DNA of 64,000 nt from Sinosporangium siamense (GTDB lineage: Bacteria > Actinomycetota > Actinomycetes > Streptosporangiales > Streptosporangiaceae): the NCBI RefSeq assembly GCF_016863435.1, contig NZ_BOOW01000045.1:1-64000 (forward strand). The letters run 5' to 3'. Positions 1 to 8,613 of this stretch are shown piece after piece; the first letter of the stretch is position 1; each line of letters begins with the position of its first letter. Both the position numbers and the translations under genes were made by a program. Below the pieces are notes generated by a model. The model saw nothing but the letters and a program-made list of their open reading frames with translations, was not told the DNA's origin and did no database searches.

Positions 1-50
1 AGGTCTTTCTCCGCCTCGTCCGATGAGAACGCCGAATCGTCATTACTCAT
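1..50 (-). CDS. Partial gene of unknown function (5' end only)
   Basis: Reading the minus strand from position 50 gives ATG AGT AAT GAC and stays open to the window edge (MSNDDSAFSSDEAEKD). A GAGGTG ribosome-binding sequence lies at 54-59, just upstream. The 16 visible residues are acidic and serine-rich and match no family I can name. It is divergent from the GTPase gene at 382 and may be functionally linked to it, but that is a guess. Confidence 0.5.
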   Translation of the reverse strand, partial: MSNDDSAFSSDEAEKD

Positions 51-381
51 GATCACCTCGCATAAAGCGGTCTGCACCCGTGCGACCTAGGGCAATGATC
101 GCAGGCCGACCGGATACCGCGCAGCTGAACATGATCATGGAACTTAGGTCTGTGCGTCGAGCCTCCCAGGCGGTCGGCGGTGAGTCCGTCTTCGGTCTGC
201 GGTGCCCCCATCCCTGCCGCAGTTGACCTGTCCTGAGGAAATAGTTCCATTCAAGTGGACTTTTGGGGGGCCTGTGCCTTTTGGCTGATGTGACGGATTT
301 TAGCTGGCCTTCTTTATCGGATGGTAAGGCGATGTTTCGTGGATTTCGTGATAGGAAGGATTCCCGTAGTTCTTCGCAGAG
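51..381. other. Divergent intergenic spacer
   Basis: This 331-base spacer separates the partial minus-strand gene from the plus-strand GTPase. It must hold both promoters. I found no clear inverted repeat, no convincing -35/-10 pair and no credible small gene. It is less GC-rich than the flanking genes, especially 290-370, as expected for a control region. Confidence 0.4.
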
Positions 382-1650
382 GTGGCGGCGTTGCCGAGTG
401 AACCGCATGACGACCTGCAAGGAATAGATCAGGTCCTCGGAAAGCTGATCGGGTCCATCGACGGCTTACCCGAGATCATTAAACGAGCCGCACACAAGGA
501 TGTCGGGCGACTCCTGAGCCTTATCAAGGACCGGCGAGACCCGCGAATCATGATGTTCGGCCGGCGGGGAGCCGGCAAGTCGACGCTCATCAACGCCATC
601 TGCAGTGCTCCACTGCGAAAGGTCGGCGCGGTGCAGGCCCAGACGGGGGCTCCGCAGTGGGAGACCTTCGAGTTCGGCGGCCGGAAGGTCGAGATACTCG
701 ACACCCGGGGCGTCCAGGAGGGATCGAAACCCGTAGAGGACGACTCCGAGAGCAGCGCCATGGGTTCGCTGCTGGCCGCCGTCCGCGAGCGGTGCCCGGA
801 TGTGATCCTCTTCCTGGTCAAGGCCAAGGAGGTGGACGCGGCGATCGCGGGAGATCTCCAGGCGCTGGAGCAGGTGCACAGGGAAGTGGTGAAGGAGCAG
901 AGAGCGGTCCACTCCACGGCAAGCGTGAAGATCATCCCAGTCGTCACGCAATGTGATGAGCTCGAACCACGTGATCGTTCGCTGGAGGATGGAGACCAGG
1001 AAAAGGCGGCGAACGTCCGGCAGGCGGTCGATCTGCTGAGACAGCATCTGCAGAACCATGCTTATCTTAAGGATCACCTTACGCCCGATGTGGTGCCGAT
1101 CTCGGCGAGCCTCTACTTTCTGGACGGCAAGCCCAATCCCGCCCGCGACTATCGCTGGAACATCGAGAAGCTCGCACTCGTCATTCAGGATGTGATCCCG
1201 GACGCCGCCCATCTGGAGTTCGTCCGGCTGGCCCAGTTTCGGCAGGTCCAGTTAAAGTTCGCCCGGCGGATTGTTCTTCTCTTCACAGGGATATGCGGGG
1301 CGGTGGGCACTCAGCCCATTCCCGCGGCCGACCTGCCCATCATCACCGGGCTCCAGGTCATGATGGTGATGATGGTCGCCTATATATCCGGGCGTGAGAT
1401 ATCACGTGCGGTCGCCCGGGATTTCTTCGTCAGCATCGGCGCCAACCTGGGCGCCGGATTCGCGCTGCGCGAGGCCGCTCGGGCGCTGGTGAAACTCCTG
1501 CCCGGCGCCGGGAACGCGATCTCGGGCGCGGTCGCGGCGGCGGGCACGGGGGCGGTCGGCGGGGCCGCCGTCCTCTACTTCGTCAACAAGCGGCCGATGG
1601 ACGAGGTGCGCCGCGATCTCAAGGCCAAGCTCAAGGGGATCAAACCTTAG
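382..1650 (+). CDS. Membrane-associated GTPase (Era/dynamin-like fold)
   Basis: This 422-residue protein has a P-loop GTPase domain: G1 GRRGAGKST at residues 60-68, G3 DTRG at 107-110 and G4 TQCD at 189-192. The C-terminal third is hydrophobic and Gly/Ala-rich (about 305-410) with several possible membrane helices, similar to the DUF697-type tails of YcjX/YcjF-associated GTPases. It probably hydrolyses GTP at the inner membrane; the substrate process is unknown. The start is GTG at 382, without a strong ribosome-binding site. Its last codons and terminator are copied at 9412-9516, about 7.8 kb away. GTPase fold is certain; the family name is approximate. Confidence 0.85.
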   Translation: MAALPSEPHDDLQGIDQVLGKLIGSIDGLPEIIKRAAHKDVGRLLSLIKDRRDPRIMMFGRRGAGKSTLINAICSAPLRKVGAVQAQTGAPQWETFEFGGRKVEILDTRGVQEGSKPVEDDSESSAMGSLLAAVRERCPDVILFLVKAKEVDAAIAGDLQALEQVHREVVKEQRAVHSTASVKIIPVVTQCDELEPRDRSLEDGDQEKAANVRQAVDLLRQHLQNHAYLKDHLTPDVVPISASLYFLDGKPNPARDYRWNIEKLALVIQDVIPDAAHLEFVRLAQFRQVQLKFARRIVLLFTGICGAVGTQPIPAADLPIITGLQVMMVMMVAYISGREISRAVARDFFVSIGANLGAGFALREAARALVKLLPGAGNAISGAVAAAGTGAVGGAAVLYFVNKRPMDEVRRDLKAKLKGIKP

Positions 1651-1722
1651 ACGATCCGGCTTCGCCGTACGCTCCGCTTGGAGAGGCCTGTGTCCCCGTC
1701 TCACCTGACAGGGACACGGGCG
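1606..1722 (+). repeat. Direct repeat copy A (3' end of GTPase gene plus terminator)
   Basis: This 117-base segment covers the last 14 codons of the GTPase gene (VRRDLKAKLKGIKP), its stop codon and the following hairpin. It is matched by 9412-9516 in the same orientation. The copies share most positions; copy B lacks 12 bases (AAGGCCAAGCTC) inside the coding tail. The two copies flank the whole ROK/sugar-transport module. Confidence 0.9.
1687..1720. terminator. Convergent transcription terminator (copy A)
   Basis: A 10-bp stem (CCTGTGTCCC at 1687-1696 with GGGACACGGG at 1711-1720, one G-T pair) encloses a 14-base loop. It sits between the ends of the GTPase gene and the first ROK gene, so it can serve both. 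No U-tract follows, which is usual in actinomycetes. Confidence 0.75.
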
Positions 1723-1728
1723 CACGCC

Positions 1729-2955
1729 TCATGGGGTGAGCTGGAGGGAATGGGAGAGCACAAGTCCTGCGGCGCCGAGGAGGGTGGAGTCGTCGTGCAG
1801 GGCGGAGAACGCGATCTGCAGCGGGCTGCCCGGATGGGCAGCCGTGCGCTGACGTGCTTGCCGCTCGATTTTGCCGCGCAGCGCCTCACCACCGGCGACC
1901 ACGTCGCCGTGCAGGATGAACAGCCCGGGGGCGAGGAGCTGCTGGATGTTCGTGATGCCGACGGCGAGGTTGTCGACATATTGGTCGAACAACTGTGCCG
2001 CCCCGGGGTGGCCCTTGGCGGCGAGGCGGGCCAGCGGTCCGACCGTCAAGGTGGATGCCGAAGGCAGATTGAGCCGGGCCGCCTCATCGCGCAGCCAGCG
2101 GTGTGTGGCGATGGTCTCCCAGCAGCCGCGCTGGCCGCAGTGGCAGGGGAGGCCGTCGATCTGCACGATGCTGTGCCCGATTTCGCCGCCCGCGCCGCCC
2201 GGCCCGCGGTGCACCGAACCGCCCAGCACCAGCCCTACGCCGAGCGCCTCTCCGGCGTAGAGCGAGGCGAAGGTGGACAGTCCACGTCCCTGCCCGAACC
2301 AGCGGTCACCGAGTGCTTGGACACGCGGGTGCAGGTCGACGTAGACGGGCAGGCGGGTGCGCTCGGCGATGAGCGGGCCGATCGGCAGGCCGGACAGGCA
2401 GGGAGCCAGGTTGACCTGCACGATGGTGCCGGTATCGGTGTTGACCATGCCGCCGACCGCGATGCCCACGCCGAGGGCGGCGGGTTGGTTCGGGACGAAC
2501 AGTTCGTTCAACGCATCGGTGACCGCGTCGACGACCAGATCGGTGTCGCGGGTGTCCGCGGGGTATTCGCGTCTTGCCGTGGTGAGTATCGTGCCACCCG
2601 CGCTGACGAGCGCGGTCTCGACGTGTCCGGGCAGCAGGTGAACGGCGGCGATGGGTGGGCTGTTGGGGGAGAACCACAGCGGGCGTGACGGCTTGCCGCC
2701 GGCCGCGCTGCTTGGCTGGGGATCGCCCTCGGCCAGCATCTCGCTGTCGATCATCGGCTGCACGATGGCGCCGATCGTCGCCCGGCTGACCTCGGTGAGC
2801 CGGGCCAGGTCGGCGCGGGACAGCGGGCCGACGTCGTAGAGCGCTTGCAGCACTCGGGCGCGATTGACCTGGCTGACCGTGTTGGGGGAGATCAGCGGCG
2901 AGTGCGGCCGGGGCGGCGGGGCCGTCGCCGCCGGGCGTGGGCGCTCCGATTGCAC
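1729..2955 (-). CDS. ROK-family transcriptional repressor 1
   Basis: This protein of 408 residues has an N-terminal winged HTH (about 30-75; LSRADLARLTEVSRATIG) and a ROK sugar-binding domain with the zinc motif GGEIGH...CHCGQRGC. I chose GTG at 2955 because GGGAGGT lies 9 bases upstream and because this gives exactly the length of the neighbouring paralogue; a longer reading to 3093 adds residues with no family match. At the position of the ROK kinase catalytic aspartate (NDANAAA in kinases) it has VDLHPRVQA, i.e. His209, so it should bind but not phosphorylate sugars. It lies downstream of ROK 2 on the same strand, 156 bases apart. It probably represses the divergent sugar operon. Confidence 0.9.
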   Translation of the reverse strand: MQSERPRPAATAPPPRPHSPLISPNTVSQVNRARVLQALYDVGPLSRADLARLTEVSRATIGAIVQPMIDSEMLAEGDPQPSSAAGGKPSRPLWFSPNSPPIAAVHLLPGHVETALVSAGGTILTTARREYPADTRDTDLVVDAVTDALNELFVPNQPAALGVGIAVGGMVNTDTGTIVQVNLAPCLSGLPIGPLIAERTRLPVYVDLHPRVQALGDRWFGQGRGLSTFASLYAGEALGVGLVLGGSVHRGPGGAGGEIGHSIVQIDGLPCHCGQRGCWETIATHRWLRDEAARLNLPSASTLTVGPLARLAAKGHPGAAQLFDQYVDNLAVGITNIQQLLAPGLFILHGDVVAGGEALRGKIERQARQRTAAHPGSPLQIAFSALHDDSTLLGAAGLVLSHSLQLTP

Positions 2956-3111
2956 GCTAGAGTACCTCCCGATCTGGACGGAACGCTTGATGCAGCGCGC
3001 CCAGGGTGGGCATGGTCGCGCGGGATCTTTCCCCTGCTCCAATATACGAGTCGCGCCGGCGACCGTAGTGACCTGCAAGTGCTGACAAGTCATTCTCCTT
3101 GGGGGGCCGGC

Positions 3112-4338
3112 TCAGCCGATGAGCGGGAAGGAATGGGACAACACCAGACGGGCTGCGCCGAGCAGGGTGGCGTGGTCATGGGCGGCACCGAAGGTGATCT
3201 GTGGTTCGGCCGTGGATCGCGTCGGAAGATATCGGCGTGCCTGCCGCTCAACGCGGCCGCGCAGCGCCTCACCGCCCGCGATGACGTCGCCGTGCAGAAT
3301 GAACAGGCCTGGGGCGAGGATCTGCTGCAGGTTCACCACACCGAGGGCGAGATTGCGGGCGTATCGCTCGAACAGTTCCTTGGCGTCGGTGTTGCCGGCG
3401 GCCGACAGGCCGGCCAGCAGTGCCGTGGTCATCGCGTGCGCGGTCGGCAGGCGTAACCGGGTGGCCTCTTCGCGCAGCCAGTCGTGTGTGGCGATGGTCT
3501 CCCAGCAGCCGCGCTGGCCACATCGGCAGGTTCGTCCGTGGATGTCGACGATGGTGTGCCCGATCTCGCCGCCGGCTCCGGCCGGCCCGCAGTGGATGGC
3601 GCCGTTGAGGAAAAGGCCCGCGCCGATCGCCTCGCCGATGTAGATCGACGCGAAGGACTGCTCGCCTCGGCCGGGGCCGGACCAGCGGTCGCCTATGGCC
3701 TGGGCCCGGGGATGCAGGTCGAGATGGACCGGCAGGTGGACCCGCTCGGAGACCAGTGGTCCGAGGGGAAGGCCGGAAAGCTCCGGCATCAGGTTGCAGG
3801 CGAGGATGGTCCCGCTGGTCGATTCGACGATTCCGCCGACCGCGATGCCTACGCCGAGTGGCCGGGCCGAGCTCCCCGCCAGGACCGCGTTGAGCCGGTC
3901 GACCACGCAGTCGACCACTGTAGCGGCCGGGTCGGTGCCCCGGAAGCTCCCTCTGGCGGTGGCCAGTATCTTGCCGTCCGCGCTCACCAGCGCGGCCTGC
4001 ACCCAGCCGGGCAGCAGGTGCACGGCGGCCAGCGGCGGACTGTCCGGAGCGAACCACAGTGGCCGGGCCGGCTTGCCGCCGGGAGTGGCGCCGCGTTGTG
4101 GTTCGCCCTCCGCGAGCAGTCCTCCCTCAAGGAGAGGCTGCACGATCGATCCGATGGTGGCCCGGCTGACCCCCGCCAATCTGGCCAGATCGGCCCGGGA
4201 CAGTGGCCCGAAGTCGTGTAGCGCCTGCAACACCCGGCCCTGGTTGACGCGCCCCGCTTTGACCGCGGTCATCAGGGCGGTTGGTTGCCGCCCGACCGGC
4301 TGCCCGGGCTGGGGGGTCTTGCTGGGTGGCCGCACCAC
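3112..4338 (-). CDS. ROK-family transcriptional repressor 2
   Basis: This 408-residue protein is collinear with ROK 1 along its whole length and clearly paralogous to it. The winged HTH spans about residues 31-75 (LSRADLARLAGVSRATIG). The ROK domain has GGEIGH at 257-261 and zinc ligands His261, Cys271, Cys273 and Cys278. The kinase Asp is replaced by His209 (LDLHPRAQA), as in ROK 1. The start is GTG at 4338 with GAGGAAGG just upstream. A 25-bp inverted-repeat operator lies 17 bases before the start, which suggests autoregulation. It is divergent from the sugar-binding-protein gene and most likely the main repressor of that operon. Confidence 0.92.
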   Translation of the reverse strand: MVRPPSKTPQPGQPVGRQPTALMTAVKAGRVNQGRVLQALHDFGPLSRADLARLAGVSRATIGSIVQPLLEGGLLAEGEPQRGATPGGKPARPLWFAPDSPPLAAVHLLPGWVQAALVSADGKILATARGSFRGTDPAATVVDCVVDRLNAVLAGSSARPLGVGIAVGGIVESTSGTILACNLMPELSGLPLGPLVSERVHLPVHLDLHPRAQAIGDRWSGPGRGEQSFASIYIGEAIGAGLFLNGAIHCGPAGAGGEIGHTIVDIHGRTCRCGQRGCWETIATHDWLREEATRLRLPTAHAMTTALLAGLSAAGNTDAKELFERYARNLALGVVNLQQILAPGLFILHGDVIAGGEALRGRVERQARRYLPTRSTAEPQITFGAAHDHATLLGAARLVLSHSFPLIG

Positions 4339-4354
4339 GCTACCTTCCTCGCTA

Positions 4355-4379
4355 GGTATGTACAGTCTTTTAACATACC
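4355..4379. promoter_or_regulatory. Putative ROK operator, site 1
   Basis: A 25-bp inverted repeat: GGTATGT (4355-4361), 11 bases, ACATACC (4373-4379). The arms are perfect complements. It sits directly upstream of the ROK 2 ribosome-binding site. It shares GGTATGTA at the left end and TTAAC..ACC at the right end with site 2 at 4484-4508. Assignment to the ROK proteins is by position. Confidence 0.7.
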
Positions 4380-4471
4380 AATCCGAACACGAATGCCGGG
4401 GATCTGCAACTTAAACGATCTACCTGGTGCGATTTACATCCAAGTGGCTCAATGTCGTCAGCCGGAATCTA

Positions 4472-4499
4472 TTGACAGAGGCAGGTATGTAGTTACCCT
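4472..4499 (+). promoter_or_regulatory. Sigma-70-like promoter of the sugar-transport operon
   Basis: TTGACA (4472-4477) is followed after 16 bases by TACCCT (4494-4499). Transcription would start near 4506, leaving a leader of about 60 bases before the ATG at 4566. The -10 element lies inside operator site 2, so a bound repressor would block the polymerase. Confidence 0.6.
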
Positions 4500-4508
4500 T
4501 AACTAACC
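4484..4508. promoter_or_regulatory. Putative ROK operator, site 2
   Basis: This 25-bp element begins GGTATGTA and ends TTAACTAACC, matching site 1 in length and in both ends. Inside it is a second short inverted repeat, TAGTTA (4490-4495) and TAACTA (4500-4505). It covers the -10 box of the sugar operon promoter. Confidence 0.65.
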
Positions 4509-4565
4509 TCGCGACTCTGACCCACCCCCGCGAGGAAGATCTTCAAGCAAGAAAAACGGTGTGAC

Positions 4566-5966
4566 ATGAAAGTAAGGCGTAGGACTCAGCTGTTCTCGCT
4601 CATGAGCGCCTGTGCGGTGCTAGCGGCCTCGGGTTGTGCGGCGGGTGGCACCACCGCCTCGGGGACCACCCTTGACCAGGCGAGCTGCGACAAAATCACG
4701 AGCGGGACGGCGGCCGGCGCCAGCACGTCGCTGAAGGGGCCGAGCGGAAGCAGTCAGAGTCCGCGCATCCAGCAGGCATCGCTCGAGACCGGGCTGTCCA
4801 AGGCCACAGCGAGTAGCAAGACCATCAGTTTCGTCGGCGGAGCCTACACCGGGACCACCGAGGCGTACTGGAAGGACCTCGCCGGCAAGTTCGAGAAGGC
4901 CAACCCCGGATACAAGGTCAATGTCCGGATCATCGACTGGAACAACATCGACCAGCAGGTCAGCACGATGATCCAGACCAAGCAGTATCCGGATGTTCTC
5001 AACCAGAACAAGTTCTCCGGGTGGGCCGCGAACGGACTGCTCCAGCCGGTCGACTCCATGGTCGCCCCGTCGGTCGGGAGCGACTTCATCCCGTCGTTCA
5101 AGGAGAACAGCTTCTACCAGGGCACCCAGTACGGGCTTCCCTTGATCGCCAGCACCCGCGCGCTGTTCTACAACAAGGACATTTTCGCCAAGGTGGGGAT
5201 CGAAAAGCCGCCCGCCACCTGGGCAGAGCTGGTCGCCGCCGCTAAGAAGATCAAGGACGCGGGATACACCGGGTACGGCCTGCCTCTGGGCGGCGAGGAG
5301 AACCAGGGCGAGTGGTCCCTGTGGATGTGGTCCAACGGCGGCGAGTGGAAGTCGGGCGACCAGTGGGGCATCAACAGTGAGCGGAACGTTCAGACTCTGA
5401 ACTTCCTCAACTGCCTCTCCAACGTCTACAAGGTGACGCAGCCGAACCCGGGGCAGACCAACCGCACCGACGGCGTCTTCCGCCCGTTCGCCAACGGCCA
5501 GACAGGCATGATCATGGGCGCCAGCTTCGCCCCCAGCCTGTTCAAGCAGTGGAAATCCAACGTCAACTACGGCACCGCCCCCATCCCCTTGAACAACGGC
5601 ACCAAGCCGTTCACCTTGGGAGTGCAGGACTACCTGGTGTCGTTCAAGAAGCCGGGCAACACCGAAGCCGTGTCGAAGTTCTTGAACTTCTTCTACCAGA
5701 CCGACAACTACGTGCGGTTCCTGACCAGTCAGGGCTTCCTGCCGACCACACAGTCGGCGTCCGCCGCTCTGAAGAGCGACCCCGACTTCGCGCCGTATCT
5801 CGATCTGCTGCCGATCGCGAAGTTCTACCCGTCCACCGACCCCAACTTCCCGAAGGCACAGGGCACCCTTGAGGCGCAGCTCGGCACCGCGATGACTCCG
5901 GGTGTGGATCCCAAGTCGGTTCTGGACAAGATCCAGTCCGCGGCGACGCAGGGGAACGGCGGCTGA
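4566..5966 (+). CDS. Sugar ABC transporter substrate-binding lipoprotein
   Basis: This 466-residue secreted lipoprotein has a basic N-terminus, a hydrophobic stretch and a lipobox ending at Cys24 (ASGC). The rest has the look of cluster-B (family 1) extracellular solute-binding proteins: WKDLAGKFEKANPGYKV, YGLPLIASTRALFYNKDIF, and a PPATWAELVAAAKKI segment typical of sugar binders. It captures an oligosaccharide or sugar outside the membrane for the permease encoded 2 bases downstream. The sugar cannot be told from sequence. It is first in an operon with permease, mutarotase and SDR genes, probably controlled by the divergent ROK proteins. Confidence 0.93.
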   Translation: MKVRRRTQLFSLMSACAVLAASGCAAGGTTASGTTLDQASCDKITSGTAAGASTSLKGPSGSSQSPRIQQASLETGLSKATASSKTISFVGGAYTGTTEAYWKDLAGKFEKANPGYKVNVRIIDWNNIDQQVSTMIQTKQYPDVLNQNKFSGWAANGLLQPVDSMVAPSVGSDFIPSFKENSFYQGTQYGLPLIASTRALFYNKDIFAKVGIEKPPATWAELVAAAKKIKDAGYTGYGLPLGGEENQGEWSLWMWSNGGEWKSGDQWGINSERNVQTLNFLNCLSNVYKVTQPNPGQTNRTDGVFRPFANGQTGMIMGASFAPSLFKQWKSNVNYGTAPIPLNNGTKPFTLGVQDYLVSFKKPGNTEAVSKFLNFFYQTDNYVRFLTSQGFLPTTQSASAALKSDPDFAPYLDLLPIAKFYPSTDPNFPKAQGTLEAQLGTAMTPGVDPKSVLDKIQSAATQGNGG

Positions 5967-5968
5967 GC

Positions 5969-7801
5969 GTGGCACCAATGATGCGGCACCACGCATGGCG
6001 GTCGCTGGCCTGGATCTCGCCGAGCATGCTGCTCATCATCGCGGTGATCACACTGCCTGCGGTGCAAATGGTCTGGACGTCGCTGCAGCTCACCGATGAG
6101 ACCGGAGTCAGTCATGGTTTCGCCGGATTAGACAACTATCACCGGTTGTTCGCCGAACCGGCGCTGGCGAACGTTCTGAGCAACACGGTGGTGTGGCTGC
6201 TGCTCGTGGTCGGTGTGTCCATCGTTGTCGCGCTCGCCCTGGCGCAGTTCCTGAACAAGCGGTTCTTCGGGCGGCGCCTGGTGCGCTGGGCGCTGATCGT
6301 GCCGTGGGCCGCGTCGTTGGTGATGACCTCGACCGTGTGGCGGTACATGCTCGAGGGCGGCAACGGAATCATCAACCGGTTCCTGATGGACCTCGGCGTG
6401 ATCAGCGCTCCGATCGGCTGGTATCAGGACCCCCGGTATGCCTTCTGGTCGGTGATCGGGGTGGGCATCGTGGTGACCATCCCGTTCACCACGTATGTGC
6501 TCTTGGCTGGGTTGCAAGCGATCGATCCGCAAATGTATGAGGCCGGGAAGATGGACGGCGCCGGCCCTTGGAAGGCGTACCGGTACATCACCTTGCCGCT
6601 GCTTCGTCCGGCGCTGGTGATCGCCACCATCTTGGTCACCATCTACGTTTTCAACTCGTTCCCGGTTATCTGGGTCATCACCGGGAGCAACCCCGGGAAC
6701 TTCTCAGACACCACCATCACCTGGGCATACAAGATCGCGTTCCAAGAGCAGCTGAACACCGGCGAAGGAGCCGCGCTGTCGGTGCTCAACGTGCTGATAC
6801 TCATCGTCGTGATCATGCTCTACCTGCGTGCCGTCAACGGCGACCGTGAGCGGCAGTCGTGGCTGGGCCGTACCTGGGCTGTGCTGACCGACAGGCTGAG
6901 CGAACGATGGGGCCGGAAGAGTGTGGCAGGTCCTGTTTCGGTAGTGGCATCCGACCGGGTGCGTCGAAGGGTGTGGCCCCGGCTGCGTCCGGTGGTGCTG
7001 CCACTGGCCGGCCTGCTCGTCGCGGCGTTCTTCCTGGCGCCGTACGCGGTGATGTTCCTGTCCTCGTTCAAGGACGGCACCGAGCTTTACGCGGTGCCGG
7101 CCACCTACCTGCCGCAGAACTGGGAGTGGAGCAACTGGGTCGACGTATGGGAGGTGCTGCCGCTCACCATGCTGCTCCGCAACAGCCTGATCATCGCGGT
7201 GGCCTCGACCGCGCTGGTCCTCCTGATCGCGGTGCCCGCCGCGTATTACACCGCTCGCAACCGGTTCACCGGCCGGACGACCTTCATGAACCTCGTGCTG
7301 ATCACGCAGGTCCTCGCCCCCGTCGCCTTGGTCGTCGGCCTCTTCCAGGAGGTCGTCTACGTCGACGGAGTCAACCAATACTGGGCCATCGTCGTGGTCA
7401 ACGCGGCGTTCAACCTCGCCTTCGTCACCTGGATCATGAACGGCCAGTTCGCCGGCGTCGATCGCGCGATCGAGGAGGCGGCCATGCTGGAAGGGCTCGG
7501 GCCGGTGCGCCGGATGCTGCGCATCATGCTGCCGGTGGTGCGCCCGGGTCTGGTGACCGCGCTGGTCTTCACGTTCATTCAGGTGTGGAACGAGTTCGTC
7601 ATTTCGCTGACCGTCTTCAACGACCCGACCAACGACCGGGTCACCCTGCCGGTCGGCATCCAGCAGCTGGTCGGCCTTAACCAGACCAATTACCAATACC
7701 TCTTCGTCGCCTCACTGATCGCGACGGTACCCGTCGTGATGCTGTTCATCGCCATCGAGCGGCATCTGGTAGGCGGCCTGACCGCAGGAAGCGTCAAATG
7801 A
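5969..7801 (+). CDS. Fused MalF-MalG type sugar ABC transporter permease
   Basis: This 610-residue membrane protein combines two permease subunits usually made separately. The first half (1-290) is MalF/UgpA-like with about six helices and an EAA loop at 191-213 (EAGKMDGAGPWKAYRYITLP). A basic linker (about 291-340) follows. The second half (341-610) is MalG/UgpE-like with about six helices and an EAA loop at 502-525 (EEAAMLEGLGPVRRMLRIML). The frame is continuous, so this is a true gene fusion. The start is GTG at 5969, 2 bases after the binding-protein stop; ATG codons at 5978 and 5981 are alternatives. No ATPase gene is nearby; a shared MsiK-type ATPase would be needed. Confidence 0.92.
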   Translation: MAPMMRHHAWRSLAWISPSMLLIIAVITLPAVQMVWTSLQLTDETGVSHGFAGLDNYHRLFAEPALANVLSNTVVWLLLVVGVSIVVALALAQFLNKRFFGRRLVRWALIVPWAASLVMTSTVWRYMLEGGNGIINRFLMDLGVISAPIGWYQDPRYAFWSVIGVGIVVTIPFTTYVLLAGLQAIDPQMYEAGKMDGAGPWKAYRYITLPLLRPALVIATILVTIYVFNSFPVIWVITGSNPGNFSDTTITWAYKIAFQEQLNTGEGAALSVLNVLILIVVIMLYLRAVNGDRERQSWLGRTWAVLTDRLSERWGRKSVAGPVSVVASDRVRRRVWPRLRPVVLPLAGLLVAAFFLAPYAVMFLSSFKDGTELYAVPATYLPQNWEWSNWVDVWEVLPLTMLLRNSLIIAVASTALVLLIAVPAAYYTARNRFTGRTTFMNLVLITQVLAPVALVVGLFQEVVYVDGVNQYWAIVVVNAAFNLAFVTWIMNGQFAGVDRAIEEAAMLEGLGPVRRMLRIMLPVVRPGLVTALVFTFIQVWNEFVISLTVFNDPTNDRVTLPVGIQQLVGLNQTNYQYLFVASLIATVPVVMLFIAIERHLVGGLTAGSVK

Positions 7802-8613
7802 TTGAGTTGACCGCCGGGAACGCGGCCATCCGGGTGGACCCCGCCGACGGCGGTCGCCTGACGTCCCTGCGAGCCGGCGACGCGGAGCTGCTGGGCAGCG
7901 GCGGCGCGGGCGCACCCGGCCTGAGCCAGATCATGTACGGCAGCTTCCTGATGGCGCCGTTCGTCGGCCGGATGGAAGGGGCCCGGTTCACCTTCGCCGG
8001 CCGGGAGTGGACGGTGCCGGCGAACCTCGCCCCGCACGCCCTGCACGGTCTCGTCTTCGACCGGCCCTGGACCGTGGACGGCCCCGGGGCCATCGGCATC
8101 GAACTGGACGAACGATGGCCGTTCGGCGGCGCCGTACGGCAGGAATTCGAGCTGGGACCGGACACGCTGACGGTGCGTGCCACGGTGGCCAACGAACGCC
8201 GCGCCATGCCGGCGATCGTCGGTTTCCACCCGTGGTTCGCACGCAGGATCGACGGGGGGCCGGAGTTCACCTACCGCTTTGACCCCGGCCTGCGTTATGT
8301 CTGCGATGAGGACGGCATCCCGCAGCATCTGTCCGCCTCCACCGGCCCGCGGCCATGGGACGACTCCTTCACCGCCGTCGCGAGCTCGCCGGTCATTGTC
8401 TGGCCGGATCTGGAACTGACCGTCGCCAGCGCGGCCAGCCATTGGATCGTCTGCGAAACCAAAGCCGACGCGGTCTGCATCGAACCATTGTCCGGACCGG
8501 TCAACGGCCTGAACACCCACCATTACCAAATTGTCGAGCCCGGAGCGCCATTGCAATTCTCGATGACGCTGCACTGGGCCTCGCGAAACCCGACCGACAG
8601 GAAGACAGCATGA
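7798..8613 (+). CDS. Aldose 1-epimerase (galactose mutarotase family)
   Basis: This 271-residue protein interconverts alpha and beta anomers of free aldoses in the cytoplasm. Family signatures include HALHG with His83 (substrate binding), GFHPWF with the conserved His144, and a C-terminal VEPG Glu near residue 258 expected as general base. Its ATG overlaps the permease stop (ATGA at 7798-7801), so translation is coupled. Its presence supports uptake of an aldose by the upstream transporter. Confidence 0.9.
   Translation: MIELTAGNAAIRVDPADGGRLTSLRAGDAELLGSGGAGAPGLSQIMYGSFLMAPFVGRMEGARFTFAGREWTVPANLAPHALHGLVFDRPWTVDGPGAIGIELDERWPFGGAVRQEFELGPDTLTVRATVANERRAMPAIVGFHPWFARRIDGGPEFTYRFDPGLRYVCDEDGIPQHLSASTGPRPWDDSFTAVASSPVIVWPDLELTVASAASHWIVCETKADAVCIEPLSGPVNGLNTHHYQIVEPGAPLQFSMTLHWASRNPTDRKTA

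Noticed and set aside
1678-2688. Long plus-strand reading opposite ROK 1
   Set aside because: Antisense of a well-matched ROK gene, without ribosome-binding site or recognisable domain.
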